The notes under the pieces were generated by a model. That model was not told where the DNA came from, did not search any database, and saw only the letters and a list, made by a program, of their open reading frames with translations. The translations under genes and the position numbers were made by a program. A DNA stretch of 64,000 nt from Chryseobacterium hagamense (GTDB lineage: Bacteria > Bacteroidota > Bacteroidia > Flavobacteriales > Weeksellaceae): contig NZ_BJYJ01000003.1 in the NCBI RefSeq assembly GCF_007991455.1, positions 84,715 through 148,714 on the forward strand, given 5' to 3'. Below are positions 18,709 through 27,702 of this stretch, piece after piece; positions within the stretch are counted from its first letter, which is position 1; every line of letters begins with the position of its first letter.

Positions 18709-21477
18709 TTAATAATACAAAGGAATTAACTGAATCTGCCCGCCCAAACCCGATGGCTGCACTTTCCAGTCAAACGCATCAAACGGTTTATAATCAATAT
18801 TGACAAAGTTGATTTCGTGGTAATTCCGCCACGCGATTTTGTTACGGTCCATATAGCGGATCCGGTTGGCCATCAGGTTGGAAACTTCAATCTGAATGGT
18901 ATTTTTTCCTCTTTTCAGATATTTTCCGACATTGATCTCAAACGGAAGGCTCCACACTATTCCTGCATCCTGGCCGTTAATGATGACTTTGGCACTTTCA
19001 TATAACTGATCAAACTTTAATACGGCATCATCGAATTTATTGTTCTTTAATTTAAATGAAGCCGTGTAAACTCCGGTTCCGGAAAAACTTTGAGTGGCAG
19101 CATCATCTGTGAAATTCGTCCAGGGCTGAAGTTTATTTAAAGTTCTGGATCCCGGAAGTTGCGGGCCGCCCTCTTTGAATGTCAGCTGCCAGGGCTGATC
19201 TAAAATAATCGGAGCACCGGTTTTTCCCGTATATTTCCATCCGGGAATTGAATGGTCCGGAATTTCTAAAGACTTTATAATTATAGACTGTCCTGATTTT
19301 AATTGAACTTTGACTGAATTATCCTGCGTTTCAGCAATTCCGGAGTTCCCGTTTTCAGGGTTCATCAATACCACCTGTCTTCCTGTGAAATTCAAAGGAA
19401 TATTCTGGTTGATTTCTTTAGAAGTGTGATTGACGAGGTAATAATATGTTCCACCATTGAATTTCCTCCGCACAAATTTCAATCCGGTATCGGTTAATTT
19501 TTCTCTTTCAATTCCTAAAAAGCCCAATCCCTTTTCAACATCCGAGCACAACACAACTTTTCCTTTTCCGAAAATTGCCGTTTTGAAATTTTCGTTTTCC
19601 CGGAAAGGGATCCTGCTCCATAAAGATCGTAATTCATTTCTTCTTTTTTCCACTTCAAAATTTCCCGGAACATCTTTCGGCTCATTTTGAAAAATGACCG
19701 AAGCGCCCTGCCGAGCCAGATTTAAAATATTTTTCAACGTAGATTCAGGCAGATGATCCAGTTTCGGAACAATCAATACCTGATAGGAACCTCCGTCTTT
19801 CGAAACCTGAATTTTCTGATGATCAAACTGTGCTCCGCCGATCATCTTATCCGAAATCATATCCAGGGAATAGCCGGATTTACCCAATCTTTCAAGATTT
19901 TCATAAAATGCAGTCGGATGCAGCCACTTTTCAATATTGTGAATTTTGAATGCCATATCTTTCCCTTTCGGGCTCGCCCACTGGTCATATACAGGCCAGT
20001 ACATCAGGATCTCGTTATCCGGTTTTCCGCTTTGTAAAACGGATTGCGTTCTTTCAATATAAGCATTCAAACCTTTGATATTCGGCCACAAACTGTTTTC
20101 AGGAACGAAATTGGTCGAAGCATAGAACAGCCAGCCCGGAAACTGAACATCAGCCGGCGTATACGTTGTCCCGTGATAAAAAATATGGTTGATGCCCGAC
20201 AGAAAAATCTGTTCGGCTTCCGGTTTCACCTGTGACCAGGAGGTTTTGAAATGTTCTGTCAGCCATGTGAAAGATTCGTTGGAAATCAAGGGCTTCCCCA
20301 TTATATTGGCGGCTGAGGAAGCAAATTTCAGCATATTGATATCGGGAACTTCCTTTGTATTGATGTCTTCTTTATTTCTCCTCAGTCCCTGAATATCGAA
20401 CTCCGTGCTTCCGAAGGTTTCGGATTCAGGAATGTCGACTGCTGCATACAGATCCAGCAAATTTCCCGGCGAACCATGGGCCTGGTTGGTATTTTTCGAG
20501 TTTCTGGAATGTGCCCAATTCGTGAAGTTTTCCGTAAAGCTATGAAGAATGAGTTCGCTCATCGTTTCACGGTAATCGGATTTTATCCTTCCTGCGATTT
20601 CACTTTCGTTATCACTGACCAAATATTTGATGTACGGGCTTAAGTCATAGCCTCTCCTTTTTTTGAACTCATCCTTAAAACCGGCAGTCCAATCCGCATT
20701 ATAAACCTCATAACTGTCATTGAAAAACGAACGGATTCCATAGTCTGAATTTCCAAAAGCCTTATCAAATGTTTTCAGGTAATCCTTGGTCGCAGCCGGT
20801 GAAAAATGGTTTAAGGTATAGCCATCGCCCCCCGGAGCCGCACGTTTTACCTTTTGCAGCGTTTTGCCTGCAAAAACGGCATAGACCGTCCAGTTCCCTG
20901 ATGCAGGTTTCCAGTTCAGAGCGCCGTCAGCAGTAACTTTATCCGTGAGAACAATGGCTTCATTTTTCTCATTGTAAGCAGTGACTATATCGGGTTGTAT
21001 CGCTTTTAAATCGTTCTGCTTTCCGTCTTTCAGCACAATCTTTCCGGAAAATTTCCCATCCGGCTGAATGGTATAGGTCTGAACGACCATTTTTGTTGCC
21101 GCATCCTGTTCTGTCACCTGGGGTCCGCCGATCGGCCAGCCGGTCCCTATGGCCATATCAACCCCCATATTCAGGCTTTTCGCTTTGCCGGTGGTATACC
21201 GCAGCATGTTCAGCCATTCCGGAGAAAGGTAATTCAGGTACCTGTTTTCAAATCCTTTTGCGCCATAAACAGGAACGATTTCAACGCCACCGAAACCTGC
21301 TTTGGAAAGGGTTGCCAGTTGTCGGTCCAAGCCTTTTTCATCAACGGCACTTCCCATCCACCACCAGCGCGTCCAGGGCTGAGCGGTGTTGCTCGCTTGC
21401 GGCCACGGGTTCTGTGCGGAGAGATTTCCGAAGGCCAGACTGAGAACACTGAGTTTTATGATATTTCTGATGTCCAT
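18709..21477 (-). CDS. Alpha-L-rhamnosidase, GH106
   Basis: The 922-residue protein has a signal peptide (cut near LSAQ) followed by the GH106 start PWPQASNTAQPWTRWWWMGSAVDEKGL. The segments GFGGVEIVPVYGAKGFE, MGVDMAIGTGWPIGGPQV and GKPLISNESFTWLTEHF (a conserved Glu near residue 398) belong to the catalytic barrel. The last 200 residues (SFSGTGVYTASFKL, INGQDAGIVWSLPFEINVGKYLKRGKNTIQIEVSNL) form a galactose-binding-like jelly roll. The enzyme would release terminal L-rhamnose from rhamnogalacturonan fragments in the periplasm, feeding RhaT. It is in the operon, 123 bp after CE12 and 15 bp before the DUF4350-like gene. Confidence 0.9.
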   Translation of the reverse strand: MDIRNIIKLSVLSLAFGNLSAQNPWPQASNTAQPWTRWWWMGSAVDEKGLDRQLATLSKAGFGGVEIVPVYGAKGFENRYLNYLSPEWLNMLRYTTGKAKSLNMGVDMAIGTGWPIGGPQVTEQDAATKMVVQTYTIQPDGKFSGKIVLKDGKQNDLKAIQPDIVTAYNEKNEAIVLTDKVTADGALNWKPASGNWTVYAVFAGKTLQKVKRAAPGGDGYTLNHFSPAATKDYLKTFDKAFGNSDYGIRSFFNDSYEVYNADWTAGFKDEFKKRRGYDLSPYIKYLVSDNESEIAGRIKSDYRETMSELILHSFTENFTNWAHSRNSKNTNQAHGSPGNLLDLYAAVDIPESETFGSTEFDIQGLRRNKEDINTKEVPDINMLKFASSAANIMGKPLISNESFTWLTEHFKTSWSQVKPEAEQIFLSGINHIFYHGTTYTPADVQFPGWLFYASTNFVPENSLWPNIKGLNAYIERTQSVLQSGKPDNEILMYWPVYDQWASPKGKDMAFKIHNIEKWLHPTAFYENLERLGKSGYSLDMISDKMIGGAQFDHQKIQVSKDGGSYQVLIVPKLDHLPESTLKNILNLARQGASVIFQNEPKDVPGNFEVEKRRNELRSLWSRIPFRENENFKTAIFGKGKVVLCSDVEKGLGFLGIEREKLTDTGLKFVRRKFNGGTYYYLVNHTSKEINQNIPLNFTGRQVVLMNPENGNSGIAETQDNSVKVQLKSGQSIIIKSLEIPDHSIPGWKYTGKTGAPIILDQPWQLTFKEGGPQLPGSRTLNKLQPWTNFTDDAATQSFSGTGVYTASFKLKNNKFDDAVLKFDQLYESAKVIINGQDAGIVWSLPFEINVGKYLKRGKNTIQIEVSNLMANRIRYMDRNKIAWRNYHEINFVNIDYKPFDAFDWKVQPSGLGGQIQLIPLYY

Positions 21478-21600
21478 CTTTATTTTATTTAATCGCTTTG
21501 GATACGCTGCGCCATCTCAGCATTTTCTTATTGCCACGGTTGCTTTTTACCGTACTTTTGCACATTGCAATTCATTCCTTGATGACTTTTTAAAATTAAA

Positions 21601-22923
21601 TCAGTTTCCGTCCGGTTTTAAAGATTCCATATAAATGCTTTCCGGCCAGTAAAAATCCTGTACTGCATCAGGTCTTTTGGGATCAAAACCTTGATACTGG
21701 TCTGAGATGTATTTCTTCAATGGTAAATTTTGGTCAATAATTGCTTTTACCACACATTTTGCGAGTTCATAAGCGCCGTAGGCGTTGAAATGCGTATCAT
21801 CCGCCAGGGCTGCCGGCTGATCCGGATAGGAATTTGCAGGATAATAGACGAATGCTTTCTTTGAAGCTTCCGGACCCAATGCTTCGAACAGGGTTTTGCT
21901 TAATGCATTCAGATCGATCAGATCCGCTTTTTCTTCGCGGGCAATTTCTCTAACGGCATCCGGGAAATCATCCAGCGTATTGACAATTTTATTGTTTCCG
22001 TCAAAAACCCTGCGGTTCATTGAAGTAACCAGAACAGGAATTGCCCCAAGTTGTTTTGCTTTCTCAACCCATTCTTTCAGGCGTTTTCTGTAGCCCGATT
22101 TTTCGCTGTTTCCATACTTCTGGTCGTTATGGCCAAACTGGATGAACAGGTAATCTCCCGGTTTTATCATAGTCCGGACCTTATCAATCCGGTGGCGGTC
22201 TTCAAAGGCTTTCAGGGTTTCGCCGCTTTCGGCATAATTGGCAATCGCTACTTCATAAGGGACAAAAAAGTACGGCAACATCTGTCCCCACGAAGCCCAC
22301 GGTTCATACTGCGCATCCACAACCGTTGAATCTCCCGTTAAATAGACCGTTTTTGCTATTTTATCCGCTTGAATGATGACTGAACAGACCTTCGGTGCCT
22401 TACCATTGAATTCTATGGTCAGCAAATTGTCCCAGTGCAGGTATTTTCTTTCCCTCGCTTTCAGTTTCACGGTTCCGATCCGGGTTCCGTCCTGCTTCCG
22501 GATGATGCTGTCTTTTACGTGAACCGTGATTGCTCTTTCAACGGTTTTGCCCTTTGGGGTCCTCACCTCATTCAGCATCAGGCGGCGGTTTTCCACCCGG
22601 ACTGTCGTTTCCGAAACGCCTTCGGTATCGCCCAGATTCAGTTTAACAGTATAATTTCCTTCAGGAAGCACCACCGAAAAATAGAATGGCTTATTCCCCG
22701 TAATAAAATCTCCCGTCAAAGCATTTCCGCCGTTGTCAACCGATTGTAAACCCGAAATATCCATAAATCCGTAACCGACTTTCTTATCGAATTTTGAAGT
22801 TGAAGTTACAGGAATATATCCTTTTTCAAATCTGTTTCCGCCAAAATCGAACTTAAAGCCGGTTTGCTGTCCAAAATAAAATGAACAGATAAATACTATT
22901 AAAAATGACAATCCTTTTCTCAT
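21601..22923 (-). CDS. Rhamnogalacturonan acetylesterase, CE12 (SGNH hydrolase)
   Basis: The 440-residue secreted protein has an N-terminal beta-sandwich domain (FKFDFGGNRFEKGYIPV, KVGYGFMDISG, about 22-185) and a C-terminal SGNH hydrolase domain. Catalytic blocks are YLTGDSTVV (nucleophile S199), FGHNDQK (N266) and LADDTHFNAYG (D375, H378). This domain order is that of the B. subtilis YesT type CE12. The enzyme removes acetyl groups from galacturonate in rhamnogalacturonan, which allows lyases and hydrolases to act. The start is 2 bp after the GH2 stop codon, so translation is probably coupled. Confidence 0.9.
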   Translation of the reverse strand: MRKGLSFLIVFICSFYFGQQTGFKFDFGGNRFEKGYIPVTSTSKFDKKVGYGFMDISGLQSVDNGGNALTGDFITGNKPFYFSVVLPEGNYTVKLNLGDTEGVSETTVRVENRRLMLNEVRTPKGKTVERAITVHVKDSIIRKQDGTRIGTVKLKARERKYLHWDNLLTIEFNGKAPKVCSVIIQADKIAKTVYLTGDSTVVDAQYEPWASWGQMLPYFFVPYEVAIANYAESGETLKAFEDRHRIDKVRTMIKPGDYLFIQFGHNDQKYGNSEKSGYRKRLKEWVEKAKQLGAIPVLVTSMNRRVFDGNNKIVNTLDDFPDAVREIAREEKADLIDLNALSKTLFEALGPEASKKAFVYYPANSYPDQPAALADDTHFNAYGAYELAKCVVKAIIDQNLPLKKYISDQYQGFDPKRPDAVQDFYWPESIYMESLKPDGN

Positions 22924-22925
22924 TA

Positions 22926-25781
22926 CTAATCCGTTAAAATATTTTCTTTCGGCATGATAAACTGCTTATTTCCGTCGCCCCGATCCGGCAGACCGAAATA
23001 GAAATATAAAGTTCTTCTGAATGTTCCTTCCAGATGATTCGGTTCGCTCTCCGGCCCTAAGGATTCTGTCTTATCATTAATGTTAAACGCCAGCACTGTT
23101 CCCAGCGGTGGAATGGCATCCAAAAATGAAATATTTCCGCCCGGTAATTTTGGATAGCCTTCAGCCCCGTAAATTCCATAAAAGTCAAAAAGCCGCACAA
23201 ACATTCTTTCCTGCTTGGTTCCTACCGTAATCTTTCCTTCTGCCGTATCCAGTTGCATCCAGGAAACATCGTCAAAGTATCCTTTGAACTCCGGATAGAT
23301 CCATGGCGACTGACCTGTTCTTGTTGAATTTTTTAAATTCTGCCACACGTTATAAGCCTGCCCCTGGGTTCTATTTTTCCAGACGTGATACGGGCCCTTT
23401 CCCATCCATCTGGCACTGATCACATAATTTTCAGGCTCATCGAAACTTACGCCTGCCAACTGATAATCCCCCGATAAGGAATATTCATAACTCAATTCCA
23501 GTATTCCGTCCGGATTGAGTTTCCAAAGGACCGTATTTCCATTTCTGTATTTTGCTTCGATACATTGGCGTTTCCCTTCTGCAAAAGACCTGATGCCGGA
23601 CAATTCTGTCGTCCCGGTCACGAAAACCGGTCCGTTCCTGAAACTCATTTTCTTGCCTTTTTTATCGACGATGACGGATTTTAGCAAGCCGTCTTTCTTT
23701 CCGATGGCAAATTCTTTTTCGTCTGATTTTAAAATAAACAGCGAATCATTTTCAACGGCAGAAACCGGAAATTCTTTAATCAGAGATTTTGAAAACTGTT
23801 CCGAAACCTTATCATTCGACTTCAGTTTCCAGGTCCAGGTGTACAGTTCTTTTCCGAAAGCATCGGTTGCGGTTAAAAGCAAACCATCCTGTCCTCTGAA
23901 GTCTGCGGGAAGATTCAGCCTGATATATCCTTTTTCTGCCGGTCGGATATCCGGTGATTCCGCTTTTCCTTTTTGAATGACATCAAATCCGGATTCAGAA
24001 GAAAATGGTGTTTTGAACTTAACCAATTTCCATTCAAACCGACAATCATTGATGTTCGTCAAATGATAGCGGTTTTCCACAGGAATTAAGCCGTTAAAAT
24101 CAGCAGGCAAGGTTTTTAAATCAATTTTTACCGGACTGTAAATTTCACGAATGGCGTAAAAGCTTCCTTCTTTTTCACGATGCGGACCTAAAACGCCGTC
24201 GGGTGCATTAATTGCATTCACATCGATCTGATTATTAAAATCCGTCCGTACCAGACCTTCATCTGCGAATGCCCACAGAAAGCCGCCAGCACCTTTCCCG
24301 GAATTCCAGTGCAGCTCCCAGTAATCGGCTAAAGAAGTCCCGCCGCCGCCATCATCCTGGGCATGGAGAAACTCAGTGGGCATATAAATATTTTCCCCTT
24401 CCAGGATTTTCCGGGTGCTGTTATAATCTTCATAATGATTGCAGTCGATTCCGTTGAAAGCATTCCCAGGTTTATGATGGGCATGAATAACAGGACGGCC
24501 CGACAAGTCATATTTGGCAAATTCCGTATCGAGATCAAAATTGTGGCCACCTTCATTGCCGTTGCTCCAGAAAATAATGGACGGATGATTCGCATCCCTG
24601 ATCACCATTTCCTTCACGAGTTTTTTGCCAGCTTCCGTGCTGTATTTTTTCTGCCAGCCAGCCAGTTCATCCAGCACATACAGACCCAGCGAATCACAAA
24701 TTCTCAAAAACGACTTATCAGGTGGATAATGGGAACAGCGAACGGCATTCATATTCATTTCCTTGATGAGCTTAACGTCCATCAGATCGATGTTTTCCGT
24801 AATTGCCCTGCCCGTTTCAGGCCACCAGACGTGACGGTTGATCCCTTTCATTTTGACTTTGGTGCCGTTGATGAAAATTCCGTCACCCTTTCGGATTTCA
24901 ATAGTCCGGAAACCGAATTTTTCTTCGGTTTGGAAGATTTTTTTTCCGTTTTTATCTAAATTGAATCTGGCTTTGTACAAATCAGGTGTTTCAGCCGTCC
25001 AGAGTTTTGGATTTTTAACGGAAAACCGAATCTGTTTTAAAGTATCCCCTTTCTGAACCTGAACCTGAGATTCCCCAACCAAAGTATTCTGAGCATCAAA
25101 CAATTCAACTTTTATATTGCCTGCATGATTGATTCCTTTCAGATGGATATCCGCATGGAAACTTCCGTCGGCTCTGGCATCAATGGCTGTCCGCGAAATA
25201 TGTTGTTTGGAGGTGGCTTCCAGATAAACCGGACGGAAAATTCCGCCTAAAATCCAGTAATCGGCGAGACGTTCCGCATTGTTGACGGATTTATCAGCCG
25301 ACATTTTGGAAACTCTGACTTCAATAACATTTTCTTTCCCAAACCGGATTTTATCTGAAATATTATACTTAAACTCATAAAAGGCACCCTGATGAACGGT
25401 TCCGGCAGATTTCCCATTAATTTTCACTTCCGTATCCGTCATTGAACCTTCGAAAACGATGCTTATGGTTTTGTTTTTCCAGGAATTGGGTACAGTGAAT
25501 TTTCGTTTGTACAAACCTGTTTCATCGTGAAACTGAAAGTTTTTACCATACGTTACATAATCCCGGCCGTAATTGTAAGCTCCGAAACCCTGTTGCTCCC
25601 AATGGGAAGGCACCTGAATTTCACTCCATTTCCCAGATTTTCTTCCGGAATTAATCCAAAAATCCCAGGATTCTGTGTGCTCAGCATCTTTTCCGCTCAG
25701 GAACCGGATTTCCTTCGACTGAGAAAACAAAAGCTGTGAGCAGACACATAAAAAAGCAAATATTTTAAGGGAAAAATTCAT
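22926..25781 (-). CDS. Glycoside hydrolase family 2, probable beta-galactosidase
   Basis: The 951-residue secreted protein has the GH2 order: sugar-binding jelly roll (about 35-190), immunoglobulin-like domain (190-295), TIM barrel (295-580), then beta-rich C-terminal domains with GKGPYHVWKNR. The acid/base is E410 in WSNGNEGG and the probable nucleophile is E470 in MPTEFLHAQ. The cleaved sugar cannot be read from sequence. In this operon, removal of galactose (or arabinopyranose) side groups from rhamnogalacturonan I is likely. Its ATG overlaps the GH28 stop codon by one base (TAATG), a sign of translational coupling. Confidence 0.88.
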   Translation of the reverse strand: MNFSLKIFAFLCVCSQLLFSQSKEIRFLSGKDAEHTESWDFWINSGRKSGKWSEIQVPSHWEQQGFGAYNYGRDYVTYGKNFQFHDETGLYKRKFTVPNSWKNKTISIVFEGSMTDTEVKINGKSAGTVHQGAFYEFKYNISDKIRFGKENVIEVRVSKMSADKSVNNAERLADYWILGGIFRPVYLEATSKQHISRTAIDARADGSFHADIHLKGINHAGNIKVELFDAQNTLVGESQVQVQKGDTLKQIRFSVKNPKLWTAETPDLYKARFNLDKNGKKIFQTEEKFGFRTIEIRKGDGIFINGTKVKMKGINRHVWWPETGRAITENIDLMDVKLIKEMNMNAVRCSHYPPDKSFLRICDSLGLYVLDELAGWQKKYSTEAGKKLVKEMVIRDANHPSIIFWSNGNEGGHNFDLDTEFAKYDLSGRPVIHAHHKPGNAFNGIDCNHYEDYNSTRKILEGENIYMPTEFLHAQDDGGGGTSLADYWELHWNSGKGAGGFLWAFADEGLVRTDFNNQIDVNAINAPDGVLGPHREKEGSFYAIREIYSPVKIDLKTLPADFNGLIPVENRYHLTNINDCRFEWKLVKFKTPFSSESGFDVIQKGKAESPDIRPAEKGYIRLNLPADFRGQDGLLLTATDAFGKELYTWTWKLKSNDKVSEQFSKSLIKEFPVSAVENDSLFILKSDEKEFAIGKKDGLLKSVIVDKKGKKMSFRNGPVFVTGTTELSGIRSFAEGKRQCIEAKYRNGNTVLWKLNPDGILELSYEYSLSGDYQLAGVSFDEPENYVISARWMGKGPYHVWKNRTQGQAYNVWQNLKNSTRTGQSPWIYPEFKGYFDDVSWMQLDTAEGKITVGTKQERMFVRLFDFYGIYGAEGYPKLPGGNISFLDAIPPLGTVLAFNINDKTESLGPESEPNHLEGTFRRTLYFYFGLPDRGDGNKQFIMPKENILTD

Positions 25782-27160
25782 TATCTGGCAACAGTATCGG
25801 AGTCTTCTTTTTTGTCGTTAGCTTGTGAAGAAGAAACAATGCGGATTATATTGACCTTCTTTTGCTTTAAGTTTCTGATGTTGCCTAAATTCTGCTCTTC
25901 AGGCCTTAACGCTTTGATTTTTAAATCATCAAAAGTAAAATCTTTCATTTCGTACAAATCTGATTTTTCAACAGAGAAAGCGGTTTCGCAGGTAATGTCG
26001 ATATTTTTCAGGGTAATGTTGTTGGCCATTCCGGTTCGTGGCCTTTCTTCGCCCTTCAGATCAAAAAACTGGTTCCAGCCCTTAACATACAGGAATGTTT
26101 TTACGTTTCCTCTGATATTTTCCACCGTTACATATTCATAATGCTGCGGCGTATCGGGACGCATTTTCAGGTGTAATAATCTTGACGGGCCTTCTACTAC
26201 GGCGTTTCGCAGAAGTATGTTGTAATTGTGGATCGACTCGCTGCCGCAGGTCAGCACCGAATGGCAGAACCCGAAGGTATTGTCCTCAATCAGGATATTC
26301 CTGTTTTCTCCGTTGTTCGCATCTGAATCGGCTTTCGGACCTTTGCCGCCCTTCAGAGCGATGGCATCGTCATTTACGGACATGTAGCAGTTTTTAATCA
26401 GGAAATTGGTGCAGGCATCGATATCAACGGCATCGGTACTCGGTGCCTTTACAGGAGCTTTGGGAGCAAGAATCGTCAGGTTTAGTAATTTCACAAAATG
26501 GGATTTATAATAATGCGTGCTCCAGAACGGCGAATTCTTTACGGTAATTCCTTCAATCTGAATATTTTTTGAGTTGGAAACGTAAATGATACGCGGCCGC
26601 ATTTCATCCATGTTGGTGCATTTGGGATTCCATTCGCGTCTTTTCCAGAAGGATTTCCAGAATCTCAGTCCGTTTCCGTCAAGCGTTCCTTTTCCTGAAA
26701 TCGTAAAACCGTCCAGTCCGTCCGCATTAATCAGAGCCGGAAAATATTTTACCGTCTGGCCTTCCATTCTGGTGGTGACCACCGGAAAATCATTGATATC
26801 ATCGCTTCCTTTAAGCTTTGCGCCGTTTTCCAGATACAGATGTGTTCCCTGCTTGAAGAACACCGAGCTGATCAGGAAAGTCCCTTTTGGTATGATAACA
26901 ACTCCACCACCGTTTTTTGCTGCCAGGTCAATAATTTCCTGTAGTTTTCTGGTCTGCAGGACCGTACTGTCGTTCCTCATTCCGTTCTCGGTAACGATGT
27001 ATTTTTTGCCTAATGTGTTGATGTCTGTAGGTTTGTTCTCTTTGAACCATTTTGGAATGGCGGTCCCGTCGGGAAATTTATCCTGGCTTCTTACTGCCGG
27101 TGAAAACAGCAATGTTATCAGAACGGGAAATAAAAGGCGGGAGATCTTTTGAAACTTCAT
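25781..27160 (-). CDS. Polygalacturonase-like glycoside hydrolase, GH28
   Basis: The 459-residue secreted right-handed beta-helix protein has a signal peptide ending near VRSQ. GH28 motifs are STDAVDID (D243), VNDDAIALKGG (D264, D265), GFCHSVLTCGSES (H300, replacing the usual GHG/GHS) and LHLKMRPD (K332, replacing the usual RIK). The family hydrolyses galacturonate-containing bonds by inversion. In this operon it may be a rhamnogalacturonan galacturonohydrolase or an exo-polygalacturonase. It is the first gene of the seven-gene operon. The long leader carries a hairpin, and the shared operator lies about 200 bp upstream. Confidence 0.88.
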   Translation of the reverse strand: MKFQKISRLLFPVLITLLFSPAVRSQDKFPDGTAIPKWFKENKPTDINTLGKKYIVTENGMRNDSTVLQTRKLQEIIDLAAKNGGGVVIIPKGTFLISSVFFKQGTHLYLENGAKLKGSDDINDFPVVTTRMEGQTVKYFPALINADGLDGFTISGKGTLDGNGLRFWKSFWKRREWNPKCTNMDEMRPRIIYVSNSKNIQIEGITVKNSPFWSTHYYKSHFVKLLNLTILAPKAPVKAPSTDAVDIDACTNFLIKNCYMSVNDDAIALKGGKGPKADSDANNGENRNILIEDNTFGFCHSVLTCGSESIHNYNILLRNAVVEGPSRLLHLKMRPDTPQHYEYVTVENIRGNVKTFLYVKGWNQFFDLKGEERPRTGMANNITLKNIDITCETAFSVEKSDLYEMKDFTFDDLKIKALRPEEQNLGNIRNLKQKKVNIIRIVSSSQANDKKEDSDTVAR

Positions 27161-27176
27161 AATTCTACTTTTAGAT

Positions 27177-27200
27177 AGGGCTGGCTTTCCGGACAGCCCT
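27177..27200 (-). promoter_or_regulatory. Leader hairpin before the GH28 start codon
   Basis: AGGGCTG (27177-27183) and CAGCCCT (27194-27200) are perfect 7-bp arms with a 10-nt loop, 17 nt upstream of the GH28 start. The predicted leader, from the -7 box at 27336-27343, is about 170 nt. The hairpin could affect initiation or mRNA stability. It has no T tract on the minus strand, so it is not a standard terminator. Confidence 0.3.
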
Positions 27201-27335
27201 TCAGCCTATCCACTTCCAAAAGGGTAAAATAAAGAAATATCATCCTGAAACCCTAATATCTCATTCCTTTTTTTACGGAAAACCGGCAGAATATTTCGTA
27301 CATCGGTAAAAAATATTCCTGTCCTTCGTTTTTCA

Positions 27336-27380
27336 TAAAAGTAGATATTTTAAGAAGTTGCGGCATCCTGCTCTTTCATG
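27336..27380 (-). promoter_or_regulatory. Shared operator plus -7 box of the GH28-GH105 operon
   Basis: On the minus strand the half-sites CATGAAAGAG and CAGGATGCCG occupy 27380 down to 27361. A 17-bp spacer leads to TACTTTTA (27343-27336), one mismatch from TAnnTTTG. It is the only one of the five sites with a long leader (about 170 nt). Confidence 0.7.
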
Positions 27381-27421
27381 GAATTGAATCTGTACGGATC
27401 CGGAAGGATGGATCAGCATTC

Positions 27422-27495
27422 TTACCGTTATTTATTACGTTCCTAAACGGTAAAATACGAGAAAAGCAGCCCTTTTAAGGACTGCCTCTTTTAAA
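27422..27495 (-). terminator. Probable terminator after the PL1 gene, with a nearby inverted repeat
   Basis: GCAGCCC (27466-27472) and GGACTGC (27479-27485) pair with one wobble around a 6-nt loop. T tracts follow on both strands (TTTTC on the minus strand, CTCTTTT on the plus strand). The site lies about 215 bp after the PL1 stop codon, which is rather far. Next to it is a perfect 8-bp inverted repeat, TTACCGTT (27422-27429) / AACGGTAA (27446-27453), of unknown role. I see no gene in 27161-27702. Confidence 0.45.
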
Positions 27496-27702
27496 GATAT
27501 GAATGAATATGACGTTAATACCAACTATTTAGTCTTCAAGCATGTAACAGTCAGACAGATAAACCCTGACAGATTTGAGTCCTGATGTAAAATTCACTTA
27601 CTCTTAGTCGGGCAACGAATGATCCGATCATAAACACCAGTGCCCTTGTAATGAAATGGAAACGTTCCTCTTCTCACCTAGCTGTTTGGTTTGTATTTTA
27701 TA

